DNA from: Veillonellales bacterium
GTDB taxonomy: Bacteria; Bacillota; Negativicutes; Veillonellales; Dialisteraceae
DNA length: 64,000 bases
Direction: 5' to 3'
Assembly: GCA_944390485.1 (NCBI GenBank)
Contig: CALXPQ010000006.1
Location: 18,716 to 82,715, forward strand
The notes below the pieces were generated by a model. The model was given only the letters and a program-made list of their open reading frames with translations, made no database searches and was not told where the DNA came from. The position numbers were made by a program, and so were the translations under genes. Position 1 is the stretch's first letter. The number at the start of each line of letters is the position of its first letter. Shown piece after piece: positions 1 to 8,680 of the stretch.

Positions 1-639
1 GGCCTCGTGGGCTACGAGCGGCAGGCGCGCAGCAAGGCCGCGGGGCTGCGCACGCACATCCTCGTCTCCATGGGCGCGTGCCTCTACATGATGGTGTCCC
101 TCGCCATCCCCCGGGAGATGCAGGCCTCGCTCGGCCTCCCCGCCGACGGCGGGCGCGTCGCCGCGCAGGTGGTGAGCGGCATCGGCTTCCTCGGCGCTGG
201 CACCATCCTCGCCGCGCAGGGCAGCCGCAAGATCCTGGGCCTCACCACGGCGGCGAGCATCTGGGCCGTGGCGGCCGTGGGGCTCGCCGCCGGCGCGGGG
301 CTCTACTTCATGGCGGCGCTGACGGCGTTCTTCATCCTCGTGACGCTCACCGTGCTCCGCCGCATCGACCTGTCCCTCTCCGCCCGGACCCGGCCGCCGC
401 TGGCGGAGCTCCGGCTCACGGTGCACGCAGCGCAGTTCTCCGCGGACCATCTCCGGGCCTTCCTCCGGGGCCGGGGCGTGCGGGTCCGCGCCTTCTCCAC
501 GGAGCCGCTCTCCGGCGGACGGAGCTGCCTCTCCCTTCTCATCGAGGAAGACGGCGAAGACGAAGGCGAGCCCCTCGCCATGGACCTGATGGGCCTGCCC
601 GGCGTGGAGCAGGCGTCCGTCGGGCCCGGACAGGAATGA
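1..639 (+). CDS. MgtC/SapB family membrane protein, 5' end outside window
   Basis: The reading frame is open from the first base, so the gene begins before the window. The visible part starts at the conserved MgtC stretch (GYERQ...GLRTHILV), followed by hydrophobic segments with a glycine-rich loop (VSGIGFLGAGTIL), then a soluble C-terminal domain of about 85 residues that resembles the ACT-like tail of longer MgtC proteins. Members of this family are inner-membrane proteins linked to Mg2+ limitation, acid tolerance and membrane potential; the exact role here is not inferable. It is followed at once by an intrinsic terminator. Family assignment is confident, physiology is not. Confidence 0.85.
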   Translation, partial: GLVGYERQARSKAAGLRTHILVSMGACLYMMVSLAIPREMQASLGLPADGGRVAAQVVSGIGFLGAGTILAAQGSRKILGLTTAASIWAVAAVGLAAGAGLYFMAALTAFFILVTLTVLRRIDLSLSARTRPPLAELRLTVHAAQFSADHLRAFLRGRGVRVRAFSTEPLSGGRSCLSLLIEEDGEDEGEPLAMDLMGLPGVEQASVGPGQE

Positions 640-647
640 GCGCGCGA

Positions 648-677
648 AAAGCCGGCGGTCTGTGCCGCCGGCTTTTT
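648..677. terminator. Intrinsic terminator between converging genes
   Basis: The GC-rich stem GCCGGCGG/CCGCCGGC is flanked by an A-run on the left and a T-run on the right, so it can stop transcription from the MgtC gene and from the converging M20 operon. The T-run is followed by GCATGC, one base off the terminator-trailing motif described in the findings. Confidence 0.85.
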
Positions 678-689
678 GCATGCCCGGAT

Positions 690-1793
690 TCAGCCGAGCA
701 CCTTCTTCACGATGTCCACGAAGACGTTCTTCCCGTCTTCCAGATATTCCGTCTTGAAATGCATGTCCGGATGGTGGAGCCCCGGATAGGTGTCGCAGCC
801 GAGGCCGAAGTACCCCGCCTTGAGCGACGGCTTATGCCGGATGTAGTAGTGGAAATCCTCGCCGCCGGTGAGACGGATCGGATGGTACAGCCGGTCTTTG
901 CCGAGCACGTCCGTCACGGCGTCGCTGATGAGCCGGATGGCGTCCTCGCTGTATTCCGCCGCGGGCACCGCGCCGTCGCAGGAGAAATCCACCGACGCGC
1001 CCACGGAGTCCGCCGCCGCGCGGATGGCCCGCGTGGTCTTTTCCTTCATTTCCTCCATGGCGGGATTCTCCTCGCAGCGCATGTCCCAGGACACCACCGC
1101 TTCCGGCGGGATGGCGTTCAGCGCGCCGTTGTCGCACACGAAGCGCGTGGGCTTCACGCTGAACGAGAGATTCGGGTCGATGTGCACCATGGCCACCGCC
1201 TGCACCGTGAGCGACCCCGCCTCGATGGCGTTCACGCCCAGATGCGGCCGGGAGCCGTGGGCCTGCGTGCCGTGGAAATGAGCGGTCATCATGTACTGCG
1301 CGGCGTGGTACATGGCGGGCGTGATGCATCCCGTGGGGACGTTCGCCGCCGGCTGGATGTGCGCCCCGATGAGGATGTCCACGTCGTCGATGGCCCCGCC
1401 CTCGATCATGGACGGCGCGCCCGTGGAGAGCTCCTCCGCCGGCTGGAAGAGGATCTTCAGCTTCCCTTTCTTCACGAGGCCCTGCGCCTTCGCTTCCTCC
1501 GCCGCGGTGAGCACCATGGACGAATGCCCGTCATGGCCGCAGGTGTGGCGGGCGCAGCGCACGCCGTCGATGATGTGGGTGAGCGCGTCCATATCCGCCC
1601 GGAGCCCCAGCACCGGCCCGGGGACGCCGCTGTCCCACACGCCCACCACGCCGGTCTTCCCGCCCACATGGCGGGTCACCTCGTAGCCCGCCTGCTCGAG
1701 GCAGTCCGCGAGATACTCCGACGTCTTGAATTCCTCCATGCCCCGCTCGGGGATGGTGTGGAGATAGTTGAAATGTTCCATGAGACGGCTCAT
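690..1793 (-). CDS. M20 family amidohydrolase/peptidase
   Basis: A 367-residue M20D-type metallohydrolase (hippurate/IAA-amino acid hydrolase and AbgB-like group). It would hydrolyse the amide bond of an N-acyl amino acid or a small peptide in the cytoplasm. Visible signatures are LRADMDA near residue 67, the metal-binding CGHDGHSS near 85, QPAEE near 117 with the catalytic Glu, and GGEDFHYY near 310. Length is normal for the family. It is the last gene of an operon with yjiH and yjiG, which suggests it processes what that membrane pair imports. The exact substrate cannot be read from sequence. Confidence 0.9.
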   Translation of the reverse strand: MSRLMEHFNYLHTIPERGMEEFKTSEYLADCLEQAGYEVTRHVGGKTGVVGVWDSGVPGPVLGLRADMDALTHIIDGVRCARHTCGHDGHSSMVLTAAEEAKAQGLVKKGKLKILFQPAEELSTGAPSMIEGGAIDDVDILIGAHIQPAANVPTGCITPAMYHAAQYMMTAHFHGTQAHGSRPHLGVNAIEAGSLTVQAVAMVHIDPNLSFSVKPTRFVCDNGALNAIPPEAVVSWDMRCEENPAMEEMKEKTTRAIRAAADSVGASVDFSCDGAVPAAEYSEDAIRLISDAVTDVLGKDRLYHPIRLTGGEDFHYYIRHKPSLKAGYFGLGCDTYPGLHHPDMHFKTEYLEDGKNVFVDIVKKVLG

Positions 1794-1831
1794 TGTCAGA
1801 TTCCTTCTTTCTTTTTTCTACAGCCCCTGTC

Positions 1832-2302
1832 TCAGAGGACGATCCAGTTCATGATGAGCATGGCGCAGCTCGCGTTGATGGCGCTGGCCAGCATGAGGAG
1901 CGGCCAGTACCGCGCGGGCACGCCCGCCACGCCGAGGAGGCGGCCCATGTACTGGATCTGCGCGTTCAGCAGGAAATACGCGGGCATCATGACCGTCACG
2001 TCATGGGGCGAGATGGTGCCCGCCGCCACCATGCCCGCGGTGATGCCGATCGCCGAGGACGAAGACAGCCACGTGGTGAGCAGGATGATGATCGCCGGGC
2101 CGGGCAGGCCGAAGATGGCCATCACCGGGCCGCACACCTCGCTCAGGAACTGCATCACGCCGAGGCGCGTGAGGATATCCGTCAGGACGTAGGCCATGAC
2201 GATATTCGGCATGAGGTTCCCCACCGCCAGATTGAAGCCCTTCTTCGCGCCGCGCACGAAGATATCGCAGGGGTTGCTGCTCGTCTGCGTCATGTCACTC
2301 AT
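1832..2302 (-). CDS. yjiG: YjiG-family membrane protein (Gate/nucleoside-recognition fold)
   Basis: A 156-residue integral membrane protein matching the YjiG/SpmB half of the two-part Gate-domain carriers. Hydrophobic helices and the conserved LSSSSAIGITAGM-type stretch are visible. Its start overlaps the stop of yjiH by 8 bases, so the two are translated together. In E. coli the yjiG-yjiH pair sits beside isoaspartyl dipeptidase; here the pair sits beside an M20 hydrolase, which suggests a peptide- or acyl-amino-acid-related carrier. That role is inference. Confidence 0.8.
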   Translation of the reverse strand: MSDMTQTSSNPCDIFVRGAKKGFNLAVGNLMPNIVMAYVLTDILTRLGVMQFLSEVCGPVMAIFGLPGPAIIILLTTWLSSSSAIGITAGMVAAGTISPHDVTVMMPAYFLLNAQIQYMGRLLGVAGVPARYWPLLMLASAINASCAMLIMNWIVL

Positions 2303-2975
2303 CTTTGAAATCCCCCTTGTACACCGTATTCAGCATGACGCGCACAAAGATCGCGCCCACGAATTTGAAAATGAAAATCAGGATGAACGGGATGAAGAGC
2401 GGCGCGATGAGGAAGGAGAAGGCCCCCGCCCCGATGGTGAAATAGTTGTTCACCATGCCCGCGCCGGAGTACTGCCACGCGCTCATGATGATGAGCTCTT
2501 TCTTCGTGACGATCTTGTCCTCGTAGAGCTCGCGGGTGAGCGCCGCCCCCGCGTCCGTGCTCTGCAGGTCCGTGATGAGCGCCAGCCCCGTCGCCCCGGG
2601 GATGCCCAGGAGCGGCCGGAGGAGCGGCGTCAGGAGCTTCTGCGCCGCCTTCAGCGCGCCGTAGTGGGCGAGGATCTCCAGGCACCCCAGCGCCAGCATG
2701 ACCGCCGGCGTGAGAGACAGGGCGAAAAGGAAGCCCTGCCGCGCGCCCACGCCCGCGGTGCCGAGGAAATTCCCGCCCTCCTTGATCTTGCCGAACGCGC
2801 CGGACAGCGTCGTGAAGTCGAAGGCCGCCAGCCACTTCATGCCCTCCACGTCGGACAGCGCCCCGGAGAAATACGCCACCGCCACGGCGAGCGCGATATA
2901 CGCCTTCACGCCGATGCGTTCTTCCTTCTCCTGCGCCGGCTCCGCCGGCGGCGTTTTCTTTGTTTCTTCTGCCAT
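2295..2975 (-). CDS. yjiH: YjiH-family membrane protein (Gate/nucleoside-recognition fold)
   Basis: A 226-residue membrane protein, first gene of the yjiH-yjiG-M20 operon. The start chosen is the ATG at 2975, preceded by a strong GGGGGG-type ribosome binding site; the longer open frame reaching 3401 runs through the leader and promoter and is not coding. Conserved Gate-domain segments include GLALITDLQSTDAG and MSAWQYSGAGMVNNYF. Size matches E. coli YjiH (about 227) better than sporulation protein SpmA (about 196). Probably forms a two-component carrier with YjiG. Confidence 0.82.
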   Translation of the reverse strand: MAEETKKTPPAEPAQEKEERIGVKAYIALAVAVAYFSGALSDVEGMKWLAAFDFTTLSGAFGKIKEGGNFLGTAGVGARQGFLFALSLTPAVMLALGCLEILAHYGALKAAQKLLTPLLRPLLGIPGATGLALITDLQSTDAGAALTRELYEDKIVTKKELIIMSAWQYSGAGMVNNYFTIGAGAFSFLIAPLFIPFILIFIFKFVGAIFVRVMLNTVYKGDFKDE

Positions 2976-2992
2976 ACAGATCCCCCCCTTAT

Positions 2993-3105
2993 GGAACAGA
3001 AAAGGCAGGGCGGCCGGGGACCCCTCTCTCTGAAGCGTCCCGCCGGCGACCCTGCCGCATGAAAAGCTCTGCTTTTCTCTGAACTTATGAATCCTTCGAT
3101 TCTTG
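2993..3105 (-). promoter_or_regulatory. Structured 5' leader of yjiH, attenuator candidate
   Basis: Between the promoter and yjiH lie three successive hairpins: GAATC-CTTC-GATTC at 3089-3102, AAAAGC-TCT-GCTTTT at about 3062-3076, and a long GC-rich imperfect stem at 3004-3056 whose arms end in GGCAGGG and CCCTGCC. In the transcript the long stem is followed by UUUUCUGUU, so it looks like an intrinsic terminator placed upstream of the ribosome binding site. No known riboswitch or T-box consensus was recognised. Confidence 0.5.
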
Positions 3106-3111
3106 TTATGA

Positions 3112-3140
3112 ATCATACAGGAAACCGCATATTCTATCAA
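3112..3140 (-). promoter_or_regulatory. Sigma-70 promoter for yjiH operon
   Basis: On the reverse strand TTGATA and TATGAT are separated by 17 bases, both close to consensus. This puts the transcription start near 3105 and gives a leader of about 130 nt. Confidence 0.75.
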
Positions 3141-3189
3141 GAATTGAAAGGCATGCGTAATAAAATTTTCAGCGTTTTTTAGAAAGGAT

Positions 3190-4131
3190 TCACCGATCCC
3201 GCACGAAGGCCTGCACCGCCTGCCGATACGCCTCCGGATTCCGGGCGAACTCCTGCGCGTGGCCCGCGCCCTCGAAGAGGAGCACCCGCTTCTCCGCGCT
3301 CGTACAGGCCCCGCCGAGCGCCTCCGCCGCCGACGGCGGCACCAGCCGGTCCTCCGCGCCGTGCAGGAAGAGCGCCGGCGCGCGCATCCGCCCCGCCGCA
3401 TCGAGGGGCGTGATGTCCCGGAGGAGCTTCCCCGTGTGGACGAACATCGCCGCCTGGAAGAACGGGTCCACGAGGTCCATGCCGAGGAGGAGGTCCGGAT
3501 CGCCCGTCCAGGCGTAGAGCTTCTGCCGTCCGAGCGTCATGAGGTCCGCATAGGAACTGTCCGCGATGCAGAAAAGCAGGTCCTGCCCGTCCTCCGTGCC
3601 GCACTCGAGGATCGACATGGCCGCGCCGAGGGAGATGCCGTGGAGGCCCACCGCCATGGCCGGATCCTTCTCATGGAGGAAATCGAGCCACGCCCGGAAG
3701 TCCTCCGTCTCCTTCATCCCCCACATGGTATGGCGGCTGCCGCTCTCCCCGTGGCCCCGGAGATCGATGAGCAGCACATTGTAATCCATCTGCTGGTACA
3801 TCTCCACCAGAGGCAGGCACATGGACCGGTTCGAATACAGCCCGTGCACGAGGATGACCGTGCGGTGCGACGCGTCCGCCCGGGGCACGTACGTCCCGGC
3901 GAGCACCGTGCCGTCGGCGCTCCGCACCTCCACCGGCTCCCAGCCCCACTCCTGCTCGCGCCGGTGCACCCGCACGAGATCCGCCGTCTGGTTCCGGATG
4001 CCGAGGATCTGGTCCCACGGCGAAGCGAGCAGCCCCTCGTACATCCGGTTCCCCACATAGCACCCCGCGCCGAGCGCGAGGACGAGCGCTGTGAGGACGA
4101 GCGCCCGCACACATTTCCACAGAAAGCGCAC
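3190..4131 (-). CDS. Membrane-anchored alpha/beta hydrolase
   Basis: A 313-residue serine hydrolase of the alpha/beta fold. The GTG start at 4131 follows GGAAAGGAGATCGGCG; an upstream in-frame start would add 25 unconvincing residues. An N-terminal hydrophobic helix (ALVLTALVLALGAGC) suggests a membrane anchor with the catalytic domain facing out. Visible motifs are ILVHGLYSN (oxyanion region), DLRGHGES, the nucleophile elbow GISLGAA, and a late Asp and His (HGAEDRL, GAGHAQ). It resembles YqkD/BAAT-like hydrolases of Firmicutes. Substrate unknown. Confidence 0.82.
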   Translation of the reverse strand: MRFLWKCVRALVLTALVLALGAGCYVGNRMYEGLLASPWDQILGIRNQTADLVRVHRREQEWGWEPVEVRSADGTVLAGTYVPRADASHRTVILVHGLYSNRSMCLPLVEMYQQMDYNVLLIDLRGHGESGSRHTMWGMKETEDFRAWLDFLHEKDPAMAVGLHGISLGAAMSILECGTEDGQDLLFCIADSSYADLMTLGRQKLYAWTGDPDLLLGMDLVDPFFQAAMFVHTGKLLRDITPLDAAGRMRAPALFLHGAEDRLVPPSAAEALGGACTSAEKRVLLFEGAGHAQEFARNPEAYRQAVQAFVRDR

Positions 4132-4217
4132 CGCCGATCTCCTTTCCGGGCGGGCCGCTCCCGCCCCTGTTCCTACGATGGTATACGCCGCGGGCCCCGC
4201 CGTCAAGGCGCGCGCCC

Positions 4218-4252
4218 ATGAAAAAAGCTCCCCGGAGGGAGCTCTTTCTTTT
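4218..4252. terminator. Intrinsic terminator downstream of the SLH porin gene
   Basis: The stem AGCTCCC-TCCG-GGGAGCT has an A-run on one side and a T-rich run on the other. Read on the reverse strand it ends the porin transcript. Confidence 0.8.
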
Positions 4253-4263
4253 TGCGGAAGGGA

Positions 4264-5559
4264 TCAGAAGAAATAATTCAGCTCGATGCCGAAGGTGTCG
4301 TCCGGGTCTTCCGCGCCGGAGGCCTTCGCGTCGCCGCCGAAGTAGTAGTACGCGTCCAGCTCTACATTTTCCATCACGGCCACGCCGGCTTTCGCCATCC
4401 AGAACTTCGCGCCCGAGAGGATGGACGCCTCCAGCTGGTCCGTCATGTCCCATGCGGAGTTGCCGCCGAGGTACGCGCGCTCGTCCGCGTCCGCATAGTG
4501 CACGCCGATGGAGAAGGTGCCCGGCTCTGCCGTGTCCACTTCGCCGTAGGTCACGCCCGCGGTCCACATGGCCGCGTCGTCCGTGAAGTCGTCCGCGTGC
4601 TTGATGTAATCGCCGTCGATGACGAAATCGCCCACGGGGATGGCCGCGCCCACGCCCCAGACCTTCACGTCGTCCGCGTGGAGAGTGGTGCTATCATACG
4701 TGAAGTCGCCGCTCGAAGCGTATTTCAGGTAGAACGCGGAGAGGTCCACCGCATCGGCGATGCTGCCGCCGGCCTTCACGAACCACGCGTCGTAGTCGTG
4801 CAGGTTGTACGTAAGACCCGTGCCGTCCAGATCCTCCACGCCGCCGTCGAACCGGCCGTAGCCCGCGCCGATGTAGAAGGTGTCCGTGCCGTAGGTGGCC
4901 GCCACGCCGTCGAAGTAGCCGTCTTCATCCATGAAAATGCCCGTCTGGGAGAGGCCCACGCCCATGCGGCCCAGGTCGAACGTGAAATTGTCCGTGGGCG
5001 CGTAGATGGCGTGGATGCGGTCCATCGTCGTCGATTCATCGTCCGTGTAGGCGTCGTTGCCCTTCAAGTCCGCTTCCGTCACGAGGCGGCCTTCCACCGT
5101 GACCTTGTCATTCACCTGCGCCATCAGGTTCAGGCGGAGACGGGCGCCGTAGGAATCCTCCCCAAAGTCGCCGTGATCCTGGTACTGCATACGGGCGTCG
5201 CCGCTCCAGGAAATATTGCCCACTTTTTTCTCGAGGTTCGTCACGCGCACGCCGAGGCTGTCCAGCTCGTCCGCGTACTCTGCGGCCAGCTTGTCGATGG
5301 CGGCGCGCTGCTCCGCGTTGTACTGGTCCTCCTTCGCCATGAGGCGCGCCGTGATCTGCGCCATCTCATAGCGGGTGATCGCCGTCTGGCCCCGGAACGT
5401 GCCGTCCGGGTAGCCCTCTACGATGCCCTCATCGGACAGATCGGCCACCGCCTGATACGCCCAGTCGGACGAGGACACATCGGCAAACGGATTCGCCGCA
5501 TAAGCGGACGCGCCGGACAAAAGGGCAGCCGCCGCTGCCGCTGCAAGGATTTTCTTCAT
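4264..5559 (-). CDS. SLH-domain porin (OmpM type)
   Basis: A 431-residue outer-membrane protein typical of Negativicutes. A signal peptide (MKKILAAAAAAALLSGASAYA) is followed by one SLH domain (about residues 24-85, with FADVSSSDWAYQAV and the TRYEMAQI element) that binds the peptidoglycan-linked polymer, then a short coiled-coil linker (about 90-115), then a beta-barrel rich in alternating aromatic and acidic residues that ends in YFF, the C-terminal aromatic signal for barrel insertion. It forms a general diffusion pore and tethers the outer membrane to the wall. It has its own promoter and terminator, consistent with high expression. Confidence 0.92.
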   Translation of the reverse strand: MKKILAAAAAAALLSGASAYAANPFADVSSSDWAYQAVADLSDEGIVEGYPDGTFRGQTAITRYEMAQITARLMAKEDQYNAEQRAAIDKLAAEYADELDSLGVRVTNLEKKVGNISWSGDARMQYQDHGDFGEDSYGARLRLNLMAQVNDKVTVEGRLVTEADLKGNDAYTDDESTTMDRIHAIYAPTDNFTFDLGRMGVGLSQTGIFMDEDGYFDGVAATYGTDTFYIGAGYGRFDGGVEDLDGTGLTYNLHDYDAWFVKAGGSIADAVDLSAFYLKYASSGDFTYDSTTLHADDVKVWGVGAAIPVGDFVIDGDYIKHADDFTDDAAMWTAGVTYGEVDTAEPGTFSIGVHYADADERAYLGGNSAWDMTDQLEASILSGAKFWMAKAGVAVMENVELDAYYYFGGDAKASGAEDPDDTFGIELNYFF

Positions 5560-5671
5560 GGTTCATCGCTCCTTTGCGAGAAATACTGAAACTCCTGCCT
5601 CCATCGAACGCCGGGCGCCATTCCCATTTTCTATTCCCTTATATTCAAGTTTAGGCAGACTTAACATGCAT

Positions 5672-5700
5672 ACTATACCAGATTTTTCCCGGCGTGTCTA
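5672..5700 (-). promoter_or_regulatory. Promoter of the SLH porin gene
   Basis: On the reverse strand TAGACA, 17 bases, TATAGT; the -10 is preceded by TGG and so has the extended -10 form. The leader is about 105 nt and AT-rich at its start, as often seen for stable porin mRNAs. Confidence 0.7.
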
Positions 5701-5778
5701 CCGTTTCCGCCGATTCTGCGACTGAGACTCATTTCTGTTTCCTGTCCCGCCGGCCATCCGCACCCGAAAGCGCGCAGC

Positions 5779-5801
5779 AAAAAAGACCGCGCCCGGCGGT
5801 C
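5779..5801 (-). terminator. Intrinsic terminator
   Basis: Stem GACCGC/GCGGTC followed on the reverse strand by TTTTTT. It ends the 8303-5810 operon. Confidence 0.8.
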
Positions 5802-5809
5802 TTCCTTTT

Positions 5810-6220
5810 TCAGTCCTTCACCACGAGCCCGGCCTTCTGGAGCTCGCCGAAGAGATATTTCAGCACCTCGTAGAGCCGCTCCCCGTCCTCCTTCTCGAGG
5901 CGCTTCGGGTCCACGGTGAGGAAATCGCGATAATAATACTGGAGGCGCACGGCCAGCTCGTCCTCCGAGAGAGGCGCCTTTTCCGCGGCGCGCCGCCGCT
6001 CCTCGATGCGGTGCAGCTCCGTCCGCAGGGCGGCGATATGCGCGTCCCGCTCCGCCAGCGAGGCCCGCATCTGGCCGATCTCGTGATGGAGCGCTTCCAT
6101 GGCGAGCGCCTCCCCCGCGCTGTGGGTGCGCGTCTCCTCCAGTTCGCGCGACAGGACCGTCGCCGCTTCGCGGAGCAGGCTGATCGTGCGCCGCGCTTCT
6201 TCCAGAATCTCTCTATCCAT
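5810..6220 (-). CDS. Coiled-coil protein of unknown function
   Basis: A 136-residue protein that I do not recognise. Residues 1-85 are strongly predicted helix/coiled coil by heptad pattern (many Leu, Glu, Arg, Ala), and the tail (about 90-136) carries YYYRDFLTVDPKRLEKEDGERLYEVLKYLFGELQKAGL-like helices, quoted here only for its aromatic and basic content. An AGGAGG site lies just before the ATG. It is the last gene of an operon with a GNAT enzyme and a DUF4153 membrane protein, 12 bases after the former. Function unknown. Confidence 0.65.
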   Translation of the reverse strand: MDREILEEARRTISLLREAATVLSRELEETRTHSAGEALAMEALHHEIGQMRASLAERDAHIAALRTELHRIEERRRAAEKAPLSEDELAVRLQYYYRDFLTVDPKRLEKEDGERLYEVLKYLFGELQKAGLVVKD

Positions 6221-6232
6221 GCTGTCCTCCTG

Positions 6233-6715
6233 TCAAAATGTGAGCCGCATCTGGTGCCAGACCACGCCGCCGTGCGTCGAGCCGGAGACGCCCTCGTCGA
6301 CGAAGCCGAATTTCGCATAATACGGGACGAGCCGCGCCTTGCACGTGAGCACCGCGCCGAGGCGGCCCTCCTGCCGGGCTTCCGCCAGGAACGCCTCCAT
6401 GAGCCGCGCCGCCAGCCCCTCGCGCCGCCGCGCGGGAATCGTATTCAGTCCGAAGATCATCTGCCACGGGCCGTCCTCCCTGTGGAGCGACGCGTCGCCG
6501 TACATCTCGTCCGAGAGGTCCCGCGCCTCCGTCACCATGCCGTCGATGAAGCCCACCAGCGCGTCCCCGTCGAAGAGGAGCAGGAAATGGTTCCCGTACG
6601 CCCGGAGCCGCTCCCGGAACTGCGCCTTCGTCGCCGCTTCCGCTGCGGGGAAGCACTCCGCCTCCACCGCCGCCACCGCGTCGAGGTCGCTCATCGCCGC
6701 TTTTCTGATTTCCAC
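6233..6715 (-). CDS. GNAT family N-acetyltransferase
   Basis: A 160-residue acetyl-CoA-dependent acetyltransferase. The GTG start at 6715 gives the usual first strand (VEIRKAAMSDLDAV); it lies 4 bases after the upstream stop, so translation is probably coupled. Motif A appears as IPARRREGLAARLM, and the late strand near KARLVPYYAKFGF fits motif B. The substrate amine is not predictable. An ATG at 6694 is a possible alternative start. Confidence 0.85.
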   Translation of the reverse strand: MEIRKAAMSDLDAVAAVEAECFPAAEAATKAQFRERLRAYGNHFLLLFDGDALVGFIDGMVTEARDLSDEMYGDASLHREDGPWQMIFGLNTIPARRREGLAARLMEAFLAEARQEGRLGAVLTCKARLVPYYAKFGFVDEGVSGSTHGGVVWHQMRLTF

Positions 6716-6719
6716 CGTC

Positions 6720-8303
6720 TCACCCGTCCCTTTCCAGTACAAAACCTGTCGCCGTATCCGACGGCCCTTCCCCGCTGTCCGCGCGCACGCACCGGCGGAA
6801 ATACAGGAGATGACGCGCATCCGCCTGCCACACCATGGGCTCGGCCTGCGCGCCCTCCGGCCGTGCCGCGAAGAACGCCGCCACCGCCTCCGACGCGTCG
6901 AACGTCAGGCCGCCCGCGGGAATGGCCCCGGCCGACGCCATCGTGAACTCATACATCCGGTCATAGCCCGCCACCGGCACGGGCTGGTCGTCCGGCGCAT
7001 AGAGGCTCTTCCACATCGGCGCCGCGCGCAGGCGCGCCTCCTCCTCCGCGAGCCGGGCCAGCGCCTCCGACCGGGCGATCTGATCCGTGAATGTATATAT
7101 TTCCCGCCCCCGCCGGACGCTCTCGCCCTGCAGATACCGGTACGCCGAGACCAGCCGCGCCCGGTCCTCCGGGGAAAGCGGCCCCGCCGCCGCGGCGATG
7201 ATCCCGTCCCGTATCATGCCGGCGCGCTCCATCACCGTCTGCGCGCGCCACTGCTGATCCCGCTCCGCCGTCCGGTACAACTGCCCCGGCCCCATGGCCG
7301 CGAAAAGGCACAGCGCCGCCATGAGCCCGTACAGCAGGCCCCGCCGGCCGCCCAGCGCGGCCCGGCCCATCACCGCGAGGCCGTATGCCGTGCACAGGAG
7401 CCCCGCGTACCGCGACGCCGTGAGGCCGTACGCCGAGACGCGGATCTCCACGCACAGGAGCTGCACCGCCACCACCGGCACGAGCAGCACGCTGCCCCAC
7501 CGGAGGAATCCCCGGAAGAACCGCCCCTCCGCCTCCGGGAAGAGGAACCACGCCAGCGCCCAGCCGAAGACGGCGAGAGAAGCGAACCAGTTCATCTGCC
7601 CCTCCGGCATGACCCCCGTCACGAAAATCTTCCCGATATAGCCGTACAGGATGGCCAGCAGCACCAGGTACACCGGAAACAGCAGCCGCCGGAAGAGCGC
7701 GGTCAGCATGCGCGGTGCCTCCGCCCGCCCCTCCGGGAGCCACGACAGGAAGAGAGGCCCGCCCGCGGCGAAGACCGCTCCCTCCCACGCGATGGTATAC
7801 CACCGCCAGTCCAGGTCGAAAAGGAGCGTGTCCGCCGCCCACACGCACACCGAGAGCGACGCCGTGAGCAGCACCGCCGCGCCCGCCGCCTTCCACAGCG
7901 CCGCGAACACCGCGGCAAACGCCGCCTCCCCGGCGCGCTTCGTCAGGAAATACAGCCCCGCCGCCAGGCACGCCCCGCAGAATCCGCACGCCGCCAGCGT
8001 CCCGTCCGACGCCTCCGCGCCCCACCGGAGCCAGATGAACCACGCCGCCGCTGCAGGGCACGACAGGAGCTGCCATCGGTCGAACACCCCCGCGCCCCGC
8101 GTCTCCGCAGCGCACTCGACGGCCGCCGCGGCGAACGCCCCGCACAGAGACGCCAGCGCCGCCGACGTTACCGCCCGGGACGGCTCCTGCCACGTGTCCC
8201 ACGCCAGCAGGAAAAAGAGCAGCCAGCACCAGAAAAACGCCGCATAAAACCGCCGGAGCCCCGCCTCCGCCCGAAGTCTCCACCGCATCAGCCGCGCCGC
8301 CAT
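6720..8303 (-). CDS. DUF4153 polytopic membrane protein
   Basis: A 527-residue protein with about ten hydrophobic segments in its first 380 residues and a soluble C-terminal region of about 130. The segment VSAYGLTASRYAGL matches the conserved YGLTxxRY core of DUF4153 proteins of Firmicutes and other bacteria, which are uncharacterised. First gene of an operon with the GNAT enzyme. Role unknown; only the family call is supported. Confidence 0.75.
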   Translation of the reverse strand: MAARLMRWRLRAEAGLRRFYAAFFWCWLLFFLLAWDTWQEPSRAVTSAALASLCGAFAAAAVECAAETRGAGVFDRWQLLSCPAAAAWFIWLRWGAEASDGTLAACGFCGACLAAGLYFLTKRAGEAAFAAVFAALWKAAGAAVLLTASLSVCVWAADTLLFDLDWRWYTIAWEGAVFAAGGPLFLSWLPEGRAEAPRMLTALFRRLLFPVYLVLLAILYGYIGKIFVTGVMPEGQMNWFASLAVFGWALAWFLFPEAEGRFFRGFLRWGSVLLVPVVAVQLLCVEIRVSAYGLTASRYAGLLCTAYGLAVMGRAALGGRRGLLYGLMAALCLFAAMGPGQLYRTAERDQQWRAQTVMERAGMIRDGIIAAAAGPLSPEDRARLVSAYRYLQGESVRRGREIYTFTDQIARSEALARLAEEEARLRAAPMWKSLYAPDDQPVPVAGYDRMYEFTMASAGAIPAGGLTFDASEAVAAFFAARPEGAQAEPMVWQADARHLLYFRRCVRADSGEGPSDTATGFVLERDG

Positions 8304-8548
8304 GCCGCCGCCTCCTTTCCCGCCGGACCGCCTTTTCTTCTATCATAACAGGAAACCGGAAAATTTGCGCGCCTGCGGCCACCGATGCAGACGCAGCGCG
8401 CCATGTAAAATTCCGGCGCAGACGGACAATGTCCTGCGCAGACGGGGCAAAGACAGACGGACAGTTTGCCGCTCCGAAGCTGTCGGGGCGGGGCTCCATG
8501 GGAGAGGCCGTACGTTTTCGACCACGTTTGTGCGGGGCCACATAGAGC

Positions 8549-8672
8549 GACCGTACGTGCCTCTCATCTACGACCGTTTCCATTTCTGGAATGGGATTCC
8601 ATGGTCCCTTACTTTCCCCCTTGTCCCGACAAGGCGGAAAGTAAGCAAAGGGCCAAACGGCCGCCCCGTCAC
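8549..8672 (+). repeat. Repeat module A, copy 1
   Basis: Begins with CCGTACGTG and carries hairpin H1 (TGGAAT-GGG-ATTCCA, 8587-8601), the linker TGGTC, and hairpin H2 (TTACTTTCC...GGAAAGTAA, 8609-8644, with inner stem CCTTGTC/GACAAGG). Confidence 0.75.
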
Positions 8673-8680
8673 TCCGGCCT

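Noticed and set aside
2993..3105. T-box or SAM riboswitch in the yjiH leader
   Set aside because: No AGGGTGGTACCGCG-like T-box sequence and no SAM core were found; left as an unassigned leader.
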